The notes under the pieces were generated by a model that saw only the letters and a list, made by a program, of their open reading frames with translations, was not told the DNA's origin and made no database searches. A stretch of DNA of 34,866 nt from Clostridiales bacterium. GTDB lineage: Bacteria; Bacillota; Clostridia; Lachnospirales; Lachnospiraceae. The stretch covers positions 1 to 34,866 of the forward strand of contig JAJQAC010000067.1 of the NCBI GenBank assembly GCA_021204025.1. Reading direction: 5' to 3'. Positions 6,909 through 15,764 of the stretch are shown piece after piece (the stretch's first letter is position 1; every line of letters begins with the position of its first letter). A program made the translations under genes and the position numbers.

Positions 6909-7763
6909 ATGACTTACGAAAAAGTTATCCTGATTGACGGGGCAGAGTACCCGGTGACAATTTCAGATGATCCGGAAACCCTCCTGGCAGCGGAAACTGC
7001 CGGGAGGGTTATTATCGGTTTGCAGCAAAAAGATGATTGTCAGCTGCGGCTCCCGGCAGATTATATCATAGAAGTGCCGCATGTGAGCGAACGAGGCACG
7101 GGGGATGAAAACGGAGAGGATGCGGCGGGAGATCATAGCCGGGAGGATTGGCCGGACGATACCTGGCTGGAGCGGGTGGTGAGACGAAAGTATGGTCTGC
7201 CGTGGGAAATTGCCCGCACCGAACGGCTGGTCATCCGTGAGTTTACGGTTGCGGATCTGCCCTGGGTCATTCGCGATCCGGAAGATACAGGGGAGGATCA
7301 GATCTTTCAGGACGCTGTGAGTCTGAAAGCATATATTCAAAGTCAATATATGTTTTTTGAATGCGGGATGTGGGCGCTCATCCGACAGTCGGATGGACAG
7401 TTGATTGGGATGGCCGGTGTTGTCCCGGAGGAATTCGAGGAAGATTTGGGAGAGAAAACCGATAAAGAGCAGTGGAAAAAAGAGTGTACAGAAAAAGAGT
7501 ATGCAGAGAAAACAGAAACCGAGAAACCGGTTTATGAGCTGGGGTATCACATTTACACGCCTTACCGGCGCCAGGGTTACGCAAAAGAAGCCTGTCTCCG
7601 TCTCCTGAAACTTGTAAAGGAGGAGTACGGTGGGCAGGCAGTTGCATATGTATGGCCGGATAATATTGCGTCTGTCAGTCTGTTAGAGTCTATTGGGTTT
7701 CGCGTTCATCAAAGATGTAGCGGATCAGGGAAACTGCGTTATCGACATGCTGCGAATTGGTGA
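6909..7763 (+). CDS. GNAT-family acetyltransferase with N-terminal extension
   Basis: A 284-residue protein. Residues 1-100 form an acidic N-terminal extension of unknown fold. From about 104 (TERLVIREFTVADL) it has the ribosomal-protein-alanine-acetyltransferase style GNAT fold, including ELGYHIYTPYRRQGYAKEA (the acetyl-CoA pyrophosphate loop RRQGYA) and VWPDNIASVSLLESIGF. A Glu/Lys-rich insert of about 35 residues (EEFEEDLGEKTDKEQW...) lies between the beta4 strand and the acetyl-CoA loop and is unusual. The ribosome site is modest (AAAAGGGAT, about 6890-6898). The last 74 bases overlap the convergent gene on the other strand. The substrate is unknown. Confidence 0.82.
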   Translation: MTYEKVILIDGAEYPVTISDDPETLLAAETAGRVIIGLQQKDDCQLRLPADYIIEVPHVSERGTGDENGEDAAGDHSREDWPDDTWLERVVRRKYGLPWEIARTERLVIREFTVADLPWVIRDPEDTGEDQIFQDAVSLKAYIQSQYMFFECGMWALIRQSDGQLIGMAGVVPEEFEEDLGEKTDKEQWKKECTEKEYAEKTETEKPVYELGYHIYTPYRRQGYAKEACLRLLKLVKEEYGGQAVAYVWPDNIASVSLLESIGFRVHQRCSGSGKLRYRHAANW

Positions 7764-8370
7764 TAATGCCAAGGAGAGGCGGTTCCTGAGTGAGACCGGA
7801 GCGCATGACAAAATCGGTTCCGCTGATGTCAACCGCGCAGACGTATTCATTGCCGTCCGGGTTGGTACAGGTCCAGAAGCGGTCCGAGATCCGGGAGACA
7901 AGTTCTTCGTCGAGTAACTCCGACAGATCCAGAAAGGCGCCGCTTTCGCCGTAATGTTCCATATTTTCCGTGTCGCAGATCAGGACATCCAGTTCTCTGG
8001 CTGATATCAGGGCAACGATTTTCTGGAGATTGGCAATGCTGTATTCGGTGGCCTGCTCTCCATAATAGATATAGGAGAGCTCTGCGGTGACCAGATCCTT
8101 TTTGCCGAGACCCAGCCAGGCGGGGAAATCCTCATCGACTACGCTTAAGTCAACCGCCTGATCGGAAAAGCTGTTGACATAGATCACATGGAGCGCAGTC
8201 GTAAATGTGGAGTGGTACAGGACGCCGGCGGCGCTGTACAGGAGAAAAAGCACAATGCAGATGACGCCGATATGAAATTTATAATAAGAAGCGATATACC
8301 AGACCCGGTCCTTTCCGCTCATGAGTTTTAATTTATTCCATTCTTGTGTAACTTTTTCGGTAAATTTCAT
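7690..8370 (-). CDS. membrane-anchored protein of unknown function
   Basis: A 226-residue protein with a charged cytoplasmic N-terminus (about residues 1-32), one hydrophobic segment (about 33-54, HIGVICIVLFLLYSAAGVLY) and an extracytoplasmic domain rich in acidic and aromatic residues. I do not recognise the family. The extracellular part (DVLICDTENMEHYGESGAFLDLSELL) is reminiscent of the binding-protein-like domains in other clostridial single-pass proteins, but that is only an impression. The ATG at 8370 has an AGGAGGAT site. It is divergent from the yesL-like gene and shares its promoter region. Its 3' end overlaps the GNAT gene by 74 bases. Confidence 0.75.
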   Translation of the reverse strand: MKFTEKVTQEWNKLKLMSGKDRVWYIASYYKFHIGVICIVLFLLYSAAGVLYHSTFTTALHVIYVNSFSDQAVDLSVVDEDFPAWLGLGKKDLVTAELSYIYYGEQATEYSIANLQKIVALISARELDVLICDTENMEHYGESGAFLDLSELLDEELVSRISDRFWTCTNPDGNEYVCAVDISGTDFVMRSGLTQEPPLLGIITNSQHVDNAVSLIRYIFDERETQ

Positions 8371-8400
8371 TCATATCCTCCTGAGAAAAGTGTCACAGGT

Positions 8401-8430
8401 ATTATAGCACAAATGATAACATTCTGTGAA
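8401..8430 (-). promoter_or_regulatory. promoter of the membrane-protein gene
   Basis: On the minus strand TTCACA (8430-8425), an 18-base spacer and a perfect TATAAT (8406-8401). It is back to back with the yesL promoter, leaving about 14 bases between the two -35 boxes. Confidence 0.6.
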
Positions 8431-8444
8431 TTGCTTTTTAGAAA

Positions 8445-8473
8445 TTGCTTTTTGGAGTGGAATTCGTTATAAT
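8445..8473 (+). promoter_or_regulatory. promoter of yesL-like / carboxypeptidase operon
   Basis: TTGCTT (8445-8450), 17 bases, TATAAT (8468-8473). It places the transcript start near 8480 and rules out the longer reading frame beginning at 8426. Confidence 0.65.
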
Positions 8474-8503
8474 AGCAGAATGACTGAAAAAGGAGAGGTA
8501 CTC

Positions 8504-9166
8504 ATGTTACAGGAGTTCTTTAATTATGATAATCCGGTATGGCGGTTTATCGGCAAGTTTTTTGATATTTTTTTGCTGAATATTTTATGGATGGTCTGTT
8601 GTATCCTGGTTGTTACGGCCGGGGCGGCTACCACGGCTGTCTATTATGTTACCATGAAGCTGGTGCGTGACGAGGACGGTTCGACGATCCGGCAGTATTT
8701 TAAGTCTTTTAAGGAGAATTTTAAACAGGCGACGGCGATCTGGCTGATCCTGCTGGCGGTTCTGGCTGTTATTGGGTTTGACCTGTATTTTGCGGTGATG
8801 CTGCCCAGCGAGACGCCTTACCGTACGGTGATGATGGCAGTGTTCGTAGGGTTTGCGGTGATCTGGAGTGCGATTTCTCTGTATGTCGCGCCGCTCCAGG
8901 CGACCTTTTATAATCCGGTAAAAAGAACGATATTTAACGCTTTTTTTATCAGTATCCGACATTTTCCGGCGACTCTGGGAATGCTGGTTATCGACTGGGC
9001 GATCCCGCTGACGGCATTTATGGCGGCGGCGTTTTTACAGCCGGTAATTTTTATTTTTGGTTTTCCGCTGGTGGCATTTTTAAACTCGTTTGTGATGGTT
9101 GGTATTTTTCAGCGTTATATGCCGAAGGAAAATCATGAAGAACAAGAAGATCAGGAGGAAGTTTGA
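8504..9166 (+). CDS. YesL-family membrane protein
   Basis: A 220-residue polytopic membrane protein matching the YesL (DUF624) family. Its start, MLQEFFNYDNPVWRFIGKFFDIFLLNILWMVCC, is typical, with a G-A-A-T-T-A segment after the first helix and about five hydrophobic segments. YesL proteins often accompany carbohydrate transport or two-component genes in Firmicutes, but their function is unknown. The start is set by AGGAGAGG (8491-8498) and the promoter at 8445-8473; an upstream in-frame ATG at 8426 precedes the promoter. Its TGA abuts the TTG start of the next gene, and the next gene's ribosome site lies inside its acidic C-terminal tail (EEQEDQEEV). The two are probably translationally coupled. 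Confidence 0.82.
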   Translation: MLQEFFNYDNPVWRFIGKFFDIFLLNILWMVCCILVVTAGAATTAVYYVTMKLVRDEDGSTIRQYFKSFKENFKQATAIWLILLAVLAVIGFDLYFAVMLPSETPYRTVMMAVFVGFAVIWSAISLYVAPLQATFYNPVKRTIFNAFFISIRHFPATLGMLVIDWAIPLTAFMAAAFLQPVIFIFGFPLVAFLNSFVMVGIFQRYMPKENHEEQEDQEEV

Positions 9167-10603
9167 TTGAGGTACAGACTGCAGCGTGCGGTCTGCCGGT
9201 GTCTGATTGTACTGCAGATACTTGGCGTGACCGCTGTTCCGACTTATGCGAAGCCTGCGTGGCCGTCGGATACGGGCATCCAGGCAGAGGCCGGGATTGT
9301 CATTGACGCGGATTCCGGCGCAGTGCTTTTCGGGCAGAATATTCACAATACTTATTATCCGGCCAGCATTACGAAACTGCTGACTGCGCTGATCGTTCTG
9401 GAGCACTGCAGCCTGGACGAGACGGTTGAGTATACCAGTCACGCGCTTCTCAGCGTGGAGGCTGATAGTGGCAATAAATTAAGTCTCAGGGAGGGGGATA
9501 CCCTGACCGTTGAGGATTCTCTGTATGCGCTTCTGTTGATCTCCGTGAATCAGTGTGCCAATGGTCTGGCAGAGCATACAGCGGGAAGTATGTCCGCCTT
9601 TGTGGACCTGATGAATGAGAAGGTCGCAGAGCTTGGGCTGACGGAGAGCCATTTTGAAAATCCATCCGGATTAAACGGTGAGACACAGTATGTGTCGGCA
9701 TATGATATGGCAATGATTGCCAGGGCCGCGTTTGCCAATGAAGATCTGCTGCGGATCAGTTCAACGATTTCCTATAAGATCGGACCGACGCAGCTTTTCC
9801 CGGACGGGCAATCCTTTCGCAATGAACACCGGCTGATATATACGACGGATACGACGAGCCCGTATTATTGCCCGGAGGCGGTCGCCGGCAAGACAGGGTA
9901 TCTGATTGCGGCGGGCAATACGCTGGTTACCTATGGGGAGCGGGATGGACGTCATGTCATATCTGTGATTTTAAAAGGGCAGCCAAGGCAGTATTTTGTC
10001 GATGGCAAGGAACTGCTGCTTTTTGGCCTGGATCGTTTCCAGAATATCAATATCGCGGAAAACGAGACGCGTTATGCGTCTGGTTTTGGGAAAGCGACGC
10101 TTAGTGATGTGTGGGAGGCCTACCCGGATCTTTATGTGGACGCTGACAGCGTAATGACGCTGCCAAAGGGCGCGTCTTTTGAGGATGCAGAAGTGGCAGT
10201 GCGGGAAGAACTGGGGGAGGATGCGCCTCTGGGAGCGGTAGCGCAGCTGATTTATACTTATAATGACAGGCAGGTGGGCAGCGCGTGGCTGATGACAGAC
10301 GGAACCGTGGTGCAGGTAGGCGCGCATGAAGCGGGATCGAATCCTGAAAACGGAGAAGACAGTCAGAGTGGATGGAGCTTTCCGCAGCTGCCGGTTGTCA
10401 GGGCTTTGACGGTGTTTCTGGTGATCGCGATTGTGGTGATCCTGGTGGGCGGAACGTCCTGGTTGATTGTAAGCAGGAGAAAAGAAAGCAGAGACCTGGA
10501 AGAACGTAAGGCACGCCGACGGGAGCGCCTGACTCAGGGCGGGAAGGATCAGCAGGAAGAGTTTGAAAGGATTCTGGAAGAACGAAGAAGAAAAAATAAA
10601 TAA
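9167..10603 (+). CDS. D-alanyl-D-alanine carboxypeptidase (S11, DacA-like)
   Basis: A 478-residue low-molecular-weight penicillin-binding protein that trims the stem pentapeptide of peptidoglycan. Active-site motifs are complete: SITK (Ser67-Lys70), SVN (126-128) and KTG (242-244). An N-terminal signal peptide (about 1-28, ending PTYA) and a membrane segment near residues 410-435, followed by a very basic, then Glu/Arg-rich cytoplasmic tail, show that it is exported and anchored. A beta-rich domain lies between. Translation starts at TTG (9167), because AGGAGGAA at 9153-9160 is ideally placed and no ATG fits. It forms a two-gene operon with the yesL-like gene and ends at a strong terminator. 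Confidence 0.93.
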   Translation: MRYRLQRAVCRCLIVLQILGVTAVPTYAKPAWPSDTGIQAEAGIVIDADSGAVLFGQNIHNTYYPASITKLLTALIVLEHCSLDETVEYTSHALLSVEADSGNKLSLREGDTLTVEDSLYALLLISVNQCANGLAEHTAGSMSAFVDLMNEKVAELGLTESHFENPSGLNGETQYVSAYDMAMIARAAFANEDLLRISSTISYKIGPTQLFPDGQSFRNEHRLIYTTDTTSPYYCPEAVAGKTGYLIAAGNTLVTYGERDGRHVISVILKGQPRQYFVDGKELLLFGLDRFQNINIAENETRYASGFGKATLSDVWEAYPDLYVDADSVMTLPKGASFEDAEVAVREELGEDAPLGAVAQLIYTYNDRQVGSAWLMTDGTVVQVGAHEAGSNPENGEDSQSGWSFPQLPVVRALTVFLVIAIVVILVGGTSWLIVSRRKESRDLEERKARRRERLTQGGKDQQEEFERILEERRRKNK

Positions 10604-10647
10604 AGCAGATCGAAACCACTGACGAAAGAAATAGAACATAAGAGAAA

Positions 10648-10685
10648 AGAACCGGGAAATCGTGGAAAGATTTCCGGTTCTTTTT
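10648..10685 (+). terminator. rho-independent terminator of the carboxypeptidase operon
   Basis: The arms 10648-10661 and 10669-10681 (AGAACCGG(g)AAATC with GATTTCCGGTTCT, one bulged base) close a 7-base loop and run into TTTTT. It is a textbook terminator 45 bases after the stop. Confidence 0.9.
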
Positions 10686-10689
10686 ATGC

Positions 10690-10875
10690 GCAAGGCTGCG
10701 TAAGGAGTTTTTCCGGCTGATGCCGGGTGCTGAGCGCCAGTGGCGCTCGTTTAGCACCGAGCGGAACGGAGTGTAGAGCAGCCCACGCGGCGAGTATGAG
10801 GCGAAAAAGCTGCCTCCTACTCGATTACAACGGCCAGGTAAGGAATTTTGCGGCTTATGCTGCACCTGGGTCTGC
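10690..10875. repeat. structured intergenic repeat region with GTAAGGA(A/G)TT motif
   Basis: The 200-base gap between convergent genes holds no convincing ORF. It contains two related motifs in direct orientation, GGCTGCGTAAGGAGTTTTT (from 10694) and GGCCAGGTAAGGAATTTTG (from 10832), both followed by CGGCT(G/T)ATGC. Between them are two hairpins: GGTGCT...AGCACC enclosing AGCGCCA/TGGCGCT (10726-10758), and CGAGTATGAGGC/GCCTCCTACTCG (10791-10802 with 10812-10823, one mismatch). A third copy of the core motif (GGCCGGGTAAGGAATTCTG) lies at about 27752-27770, again just after a minus-strand gene end. It is probably a dispersed extragenic repeat; its ends are not defined. Confidence 0.6.
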
Positions 10876-10885
10876 GCTCGTTCAT

Positions 10886-12193
10886 TTATTCAGCTTTCTG
10901 ATAATTTAACGCCGCGTAAGCATCCACGACACCTCCGGTAGCGAGCTTATCGGTCAGGGTATCCCATTTTCTGGCGGTATTGAGGATTGCCTCGCGTACA
11001 TCGGCCAGTGAAAAATCGGTACGATACGAGTATATCATGGCGGCGACTCCGGTTACCATCGGAGCGGACATGGAAGTGCCGGTCATATATCCGTAGCCGT
11101 TTCCGGCAGCCAGTCCCAGAATATAAGTGCCGGGAGCAGCGATGTCGATGGTTCCCACACCGTAATTGGAACTGTTTTCCAGACTGCCGTTAAACATCAG
11201 GTTGGCGACAGATATGGTGTTGTCCAGATGGAAGCAGGCCGGATAATCTTTTTGTTCACTGGTATCAACATTCATGCCGGTTCCGCTGGAGTCTCCGTTC
11301 CCGGCGGAGAGGATAAAGAGCATTGAGGAATTGCGCATCAGTTCCTCGAGATCAGGGTAATAATATTCCGTCCCAAAGCTGATATTGCAGATGGATGCTC
11401 CGTTTGCCTCCGCATAGCGGATGGCATTTAAAACGGCTTCCTCCTCGCCGTAGCCATTTTCCGTGCCGAGCACCTTTAACGACATGATTTTTACATATTC
11501 CGGATCCGCGATCCCTGCGATCCCGCCGTCGGAACGTCTGGCTGCGATGGTGCCGGCGGCGTGGGTGCCGTGGCTGTCCTCAGAACCGATATAGATCTGA
11601 TTGGTATCACTGAAAAAATTCCATCCATGGATGTCATCGATATAACCGTTGCCGTCATTGTCGATGCCATCGTCCGGAATCTCATCTTCATTGGTCCAGA
11701 TCGCGCCTTCGAGTTCCGGATGTGTGATATCAATGCCGGTATCGATCACAGCAATGGTTACCGTGCGGCGTTCTCCGGTATCGGCGTCATACTGCTGCCA
11801 TGCCGGCTGGATGTTGATGTCTGCGCCTTTGACGGCGCGAATGCTTCGCTGCCGATAGGAGTCCGGTCCGGAGAATTCCTCCGGGATCTCATAACCGGCC
11901 CAGTTTGCAAAATCGATGAGATAGGCCAGCGTGGGTGAGATATTCTGAAAACGGTTGATGACCTCGACGTACTCCAGATCTCCGTCATTGCGCAGTCCCC
12001 ACTGGTATCTGGCATATTCATCGGAGGAAGAGAGATTGTCCACCCCCGGTCCATAGGAGTAGGCGCTGGCTGAAAAGGACATCGCCTTTGCCGTATCCTG
12101 ATCAGACGGGAAGGCCGGAAAAGTGCCGGTCACTGTTCCATATGCCAGAAGGGCGGCCAGAGAGAGGGGAAGTAATCGCTGTTTATATTTCAT
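10886..12193 (-). CDS. secreted subtilisin-like serine protease (S8)
   Basis: A 435-residue subtilase. A signal peptide covers about residues 1-28 and a propeptide-like segment runs to about 115. The catalytic domain has Asp151 (VIDTGID), His208 (DSHGTHAAG), the oxyanion Asn299 (SAGNGD) and Ser374 (GTSMSAP), all intact. A DGIDNDGNGYIDD stretch (176-188) resembles a calcium-binding loop. It ends directly after the catalytic domain with no cell-wall anchor, so release to the medium is likely. The ATG at 12193 has AAGGAG seven bases away. A nested hairpin lies in the leader. It follows gntR on the same strand with a gap of about 106 bases but has its own -10 box. Confidence 0.93.
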   Translation of the reverse strand: MKYKQRLLPLSLAALLAYGTVTGTFPAFPSDQDTAKAMSFSASAYSYGPGVDNLSSSDEYARYQWGLRNDGDLEYVEVINRFQNISPTLAYLIDFANWAGYEIPEEFSGPDSYRQRSIRAVKGADINIQPAWQQYDADTGERRTVTIAVIDTGIDITHPELEGAIWTNEDEIPDDGIDNDGNGYIDDIHGWNFFSDTNQIYIGSEDSHGTHAAGTIAARRSDGGIAGIADPEYVKIMSLKVLGTENGYGEEEAVLNAIRYAEANGASICNISFGTEYYYPDLEELMRNSSMLFILSAGNGDSSGTGMNVDTSEQKDYPACFHLDNTISVANLMFNGSLENSSNYGVGTIDIAAPGTYILGLAAGNGYGYMTGTSMSAPMVTGVAAMIYSYRTDFSLADVREAILNTARKWDTLTDKLATGGVVDAYAALNYQKAE

Positions 12194-12217
12194 AGAAAAA
12201 CTCCTTCACACTATCTG

Positions 12218-12268
12218 CCAAATCCCCATGTTCCGTTGGGAACTCCGGATTTGGTAACGCCTAGTATA
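12218..12268 (-). promoter_or_regulatory. probable promoter -10 and 5' leader hairpin of the subtilase gene
   Basis: On the minus strand TATACT (12268-12263) would start a transcript near 12257. This is immediately followed by a nested hairpin, CCAAATCC (complement of 12247-12254)/GGATTTGG (complement of 12218-12225) enclosing GTTCC/GGAAC (12230-12234 with 12239-12243). The only -35-like hexamer, TTCACA, is 20 bases upstream, so the promoter is weakly supported; the hairpin is clear. A stem-loop at the extreme 5' end would be expected to stabilise the mRNA. Confidence 0.45.
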
Positions 12269-12299
12269 GCGTATAGAAATGAAAAAATTGTGAACAGAA

Positions 12300-12980
12300 T
12301 CAGTCAGATTCCTGAGCTTTGATATTCTGAAGAATCGTGACCTCCTGATTGTCGATATGTTCGCGAATGGCGGTTCTTGCCTCCTGGATACTGCAGGCTC
12401 TGACTGCTTTTACAATGTGATCATGTTCAATGATCAGGATCTGACGTTTGGAGGTGTCCTTGAGGTATTCCAGACGATAACGGTACATCTGTTCCCTCAG
12501 ATTGTTTAAAATCTGTACAAGCCGGTCATTGCCGGTTGCCTGATAGATTACGTCGTGATAGGCTTCGTCGGTTTCCGCCATGGCCATGGTATCGCCGTTA
12601 TTGACAGCTTCTTCGAAATTTGCCTGGGCTTCTTCCAATGCCTTGATCTGTTCTTCGGTGATTCGCTGGCAGGCCAGTTCAATCGCGAGTTCCTCGAGAG
12701 AACGACGGACTTCCAGAACATCCCGCAGACTTTTTTCCGAGATTTTAGCAACTTCCGCACCTTTGCGCGGGATCATCAGGACAAGTCCTTCCAGTTCCAG
12801 TTTGCGGATTGCCTCACGGATCGGGGTCCGGCTGACGCCAAGCAGATCGGCAAGCTGGATTTCCATCAGACGCTCGCCCGGTTTTAACTCTCCTTTGAGG
12901 ATAGCCTGGCGCAGCGTGTTGAACACGACGTCGCGCAGCGGCAGATATTCATTCATGTTGACTTTCAGATCGTGATTCAT
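12300..12980 (-). CDS. GntR-family regulator, FCD (FadR) subfamily
   Basis: A 226-residue transcription factor. A winged helix-turn-helix covers about residues 14-75 (LRDVVFNTLRQAILKGELKPGERL, SRTPIREAIRKLELEGLV). An FCD effector domain covers about 85-220, with the expected D and H positions (AYHDVIYQATGN, EHDHIVKAVRA, REHI) that usually bind a metal and a carboxylate ligand. Its ATG overlaps the ispE stop (ATGA), so it is co-transcribed and translationally coupled with ispE. TTGTATAC-type palindromes at the ispE promoter are its likely operators. Its effector cannot be deduced. Confidence 0.9.
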   Translation of the reverse strand: MNHDLKVNMNEYLPLRDVVFNTLRQAILKGELKPGERLMEIQLADLLGVSRTPIREAIRKLELEGLVLMIPRKGAEVAKISEKSLRDVLEVRRSLEELAIELACQRITEEQIKALEEAQANFEEAVNNGDTMAMAETDEAYHDVIYQATGNDRLVQILNNLREQMYRYRLEYLKDTSKRQILIIEHDHIVKAVRACSIQEARTAIREHIDNQEVTILQNIKAQESD

Positions 12981-13891
12981 TGGTTTTCCCCCTTTGTAAA
13001 ATGATTTCTGTTATGAAAAAACTCAGTCAGAAAGACCTGTTTGGCAAGCTCGTTTGATTGTGCGTAATGGAACTGTTCGTAAGTGGTTCTGGCGGCGTCG
13101 GGATCGGAATAAAGGCCAAATACCGTAGGACCGCTGCCGCTCATGATGGCGCCGTCCGCTCCGTGTTCCATCATGAAATCCTTGATATTGCGGATGACCG
13201 GATGTTGCCTGAGAGTAACGGTTTCCAGTACATTCCCCATCTTATGGCACAGGCTGGCAAGATCCTGTGATTGTATGGCCTGAATGATGCCGTCGATATC
13301 CGGATGCTGATCCGGTTTGAGTTCGTTCGCGTGCAGGTTCTCATAGACGGCTTTGGTAGAGACGCTAATGCCAGGCTTTGCGATCAGAACCTTGCAGTGA
13401 GGAGGGGGTGGAAGCGGCGTGAGGATCTCGCCGATGCCTTCGGACAATGCTGTGCCGCGCATGACGCAGTATGGCACATCGGCACCCAGTTTTACGCCTC
13501 GTGTCATCAGCTCCTGCTGTGAGAGTCCCAGACGGAACATTTTATTGATTCCGAAAAGTACCGCAGCCGCGTCGCTGCTGCCTCCGGCCATACCGGCGGC
13601 CACCGGGATGATCTTTTTGAGACGGATGTTGACGCCCTGAGTAATGCCAAATTCGTCCATCAGCAGTTTTGCTGCTTTATAAACCAGATTGTTTTCATTG
13701 ACGGGCAGATAAAAAAGATTGGTGCTCAGAGTAATACCCGGTTCTCTGCGCAGATCGATGTCGATGTGATCATAGATACGGACGGTCTGCATGATCATGC
13801 GGACATCGTGATACCCGTCTTCGCGTTTCCTCAGCACATCCAGGCCGAGATTGATTTTTCCATAGGCTTTTAAAGAAAGATGTCGGATCAT
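12977..13891 (-). CDS. ispE: 4-diphosphocytidyl-2-C-methyl-D-erythritol kinase
   Basis: A 304-residue GHMP kinase that phosphorylates CDP-methylerythritol in the non-mevalonate isoprenoid pathway. Visible: LKAYGKINLGLDVL at the N-terminus (substrate-binding Lys), PVAAGMAGGSSDAAAVL (ATP-binding GHMP motif), GADVPYC and the C-terminal GSGPTVFGLY motif. The frame is open to an ATG at 13924, but the ATG at 13891 has AGGAAG upstream and gives the canonical N-terminus, so it is chosen. It is first in the operon with gntR. Two palindromic boxes lie in its leader and promoter. Confidence 0.93.
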   Translation of the reverse strand: MIRHLSLKAYGKINLGLDVLRKREDGYHDVRMIMQTVRIYDHIDIDLRREPGITLSTNLFYLPVNENNLVYKAAKLLMDEFGITQGVNIRLKKIIPVAAGMAGGSSDAAAVLFGINKMFRLGLSQQELMTRGVKLGADVPYCVMRGTALSEGIGEILTPLPPPPHCKVLIAKPGISVSTKAVYENLHANELKPDQHPDIDGIIQAIQSQDLASLCHKMGNVLETVTLRQHPVIRNIKDFMMEHGADGAIMSGSGPTVFGLYSDPDAARTTYEQFHYAQSNELAKQVFLTEFFHNRNHFTKGENQ

Positions 13892-13923
13892 AGGTTTTCT
13901 TCCTGTCCTGAGAAATAATTGCA

Positions 13924-14010
13924 TTTTGTATACTGTTTATTGTATACAAAAATATTATATCTCACTCTGATCGGAATGCAAGCAAAAAATTGTATTTTCT
14001 GGAATACAAT
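13924..14010 (-). promoter_or_regulatory. ispE-gntR promoter with GntR-type operator palindromes
   Basis: On the minus strand TATAAT (13959-13954) follows a weak TTGCAT (13981-13976). Overlapping and just downstream of the predicted start is a perfect inverted repeat, TTTTGTATAC (13924-13933)/GTATACAAAA (13942-13951). Its second arm forms the palindrome TTGTATACAA (13940-13949), the same core as the B. subtilis GntR operator known from the literature. A further palindrome ATTGTATT/AATACAAT (13989-13996 with 14003-14010) lies upstream. The co-encoded FCD-GntR protein is the obvious candidate binder, giving autoregulation of ispE-gntR. Confidence 0.6.
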
Positions 14011-14033
14011 GTGGAGGTGAGCCGTTTCAGAAC

Positions 14034-14095
14034 ACGACAAATTGTGATTGTCGTTAAGGATAACTCTGGCATATGGAACTTAATCGTGTTATGAT
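14034..14095 (+). promoter_or_regulatory. glpK promoter and upstream inverted repeat
   Basis: CTGGCA (14066-14071), an 18-base spacer and TATGAT (14090-14095) form a plausible promoter. Upstream lies the inverted repeat ACGACAA (14034-14040)/TTGTCGT (14048-14054) with a 7-base spacer, a candidate regulator site. The long AT-rich leader (about 14101-14219) contains four loose copies of (A/G)ATACAT/ACACAT. Confidence 0.45.
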
Positions 14096-14192
14096 AAAAA
14101 GAAATGTGAAAATACAAAGTGAAAAAAACCGAAACGGAAATCAAAATGTAAAGATACATAAAACAAAGACACATAAAAAGAGAGATACATGA

Positions 14193-15710
<1,518 letters not shown>

Positions 15711-15713
15711 TGA

Positions 15714-15742
15714 TTGAAATTTATTTTTGCTTATGTTATAGT
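15714..15742 (+). promoter_or_regulatory. promoter of the hydrolase / ATP-grasp cluster
   Basis: TTGAAA (15714-15719), 17 bases, TATAGT (15737-15742). The -35 box starts three bases after the glpK stop. It gives a short leader and excludes start codons upstream of the ATG at 15765. Confidence 0.65.
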
Positions 15743-15764
15743 GAGAAAATGCAGGAGAATTGTC

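Noticed and set aside
8426-8503. Longer N-terminus for the YesL-like protein.
   Set aside because: It would start upstream of the TTGCTT-N17-TATAAT promoter and lacks a ribosome site; the ATG at 8504 is better.
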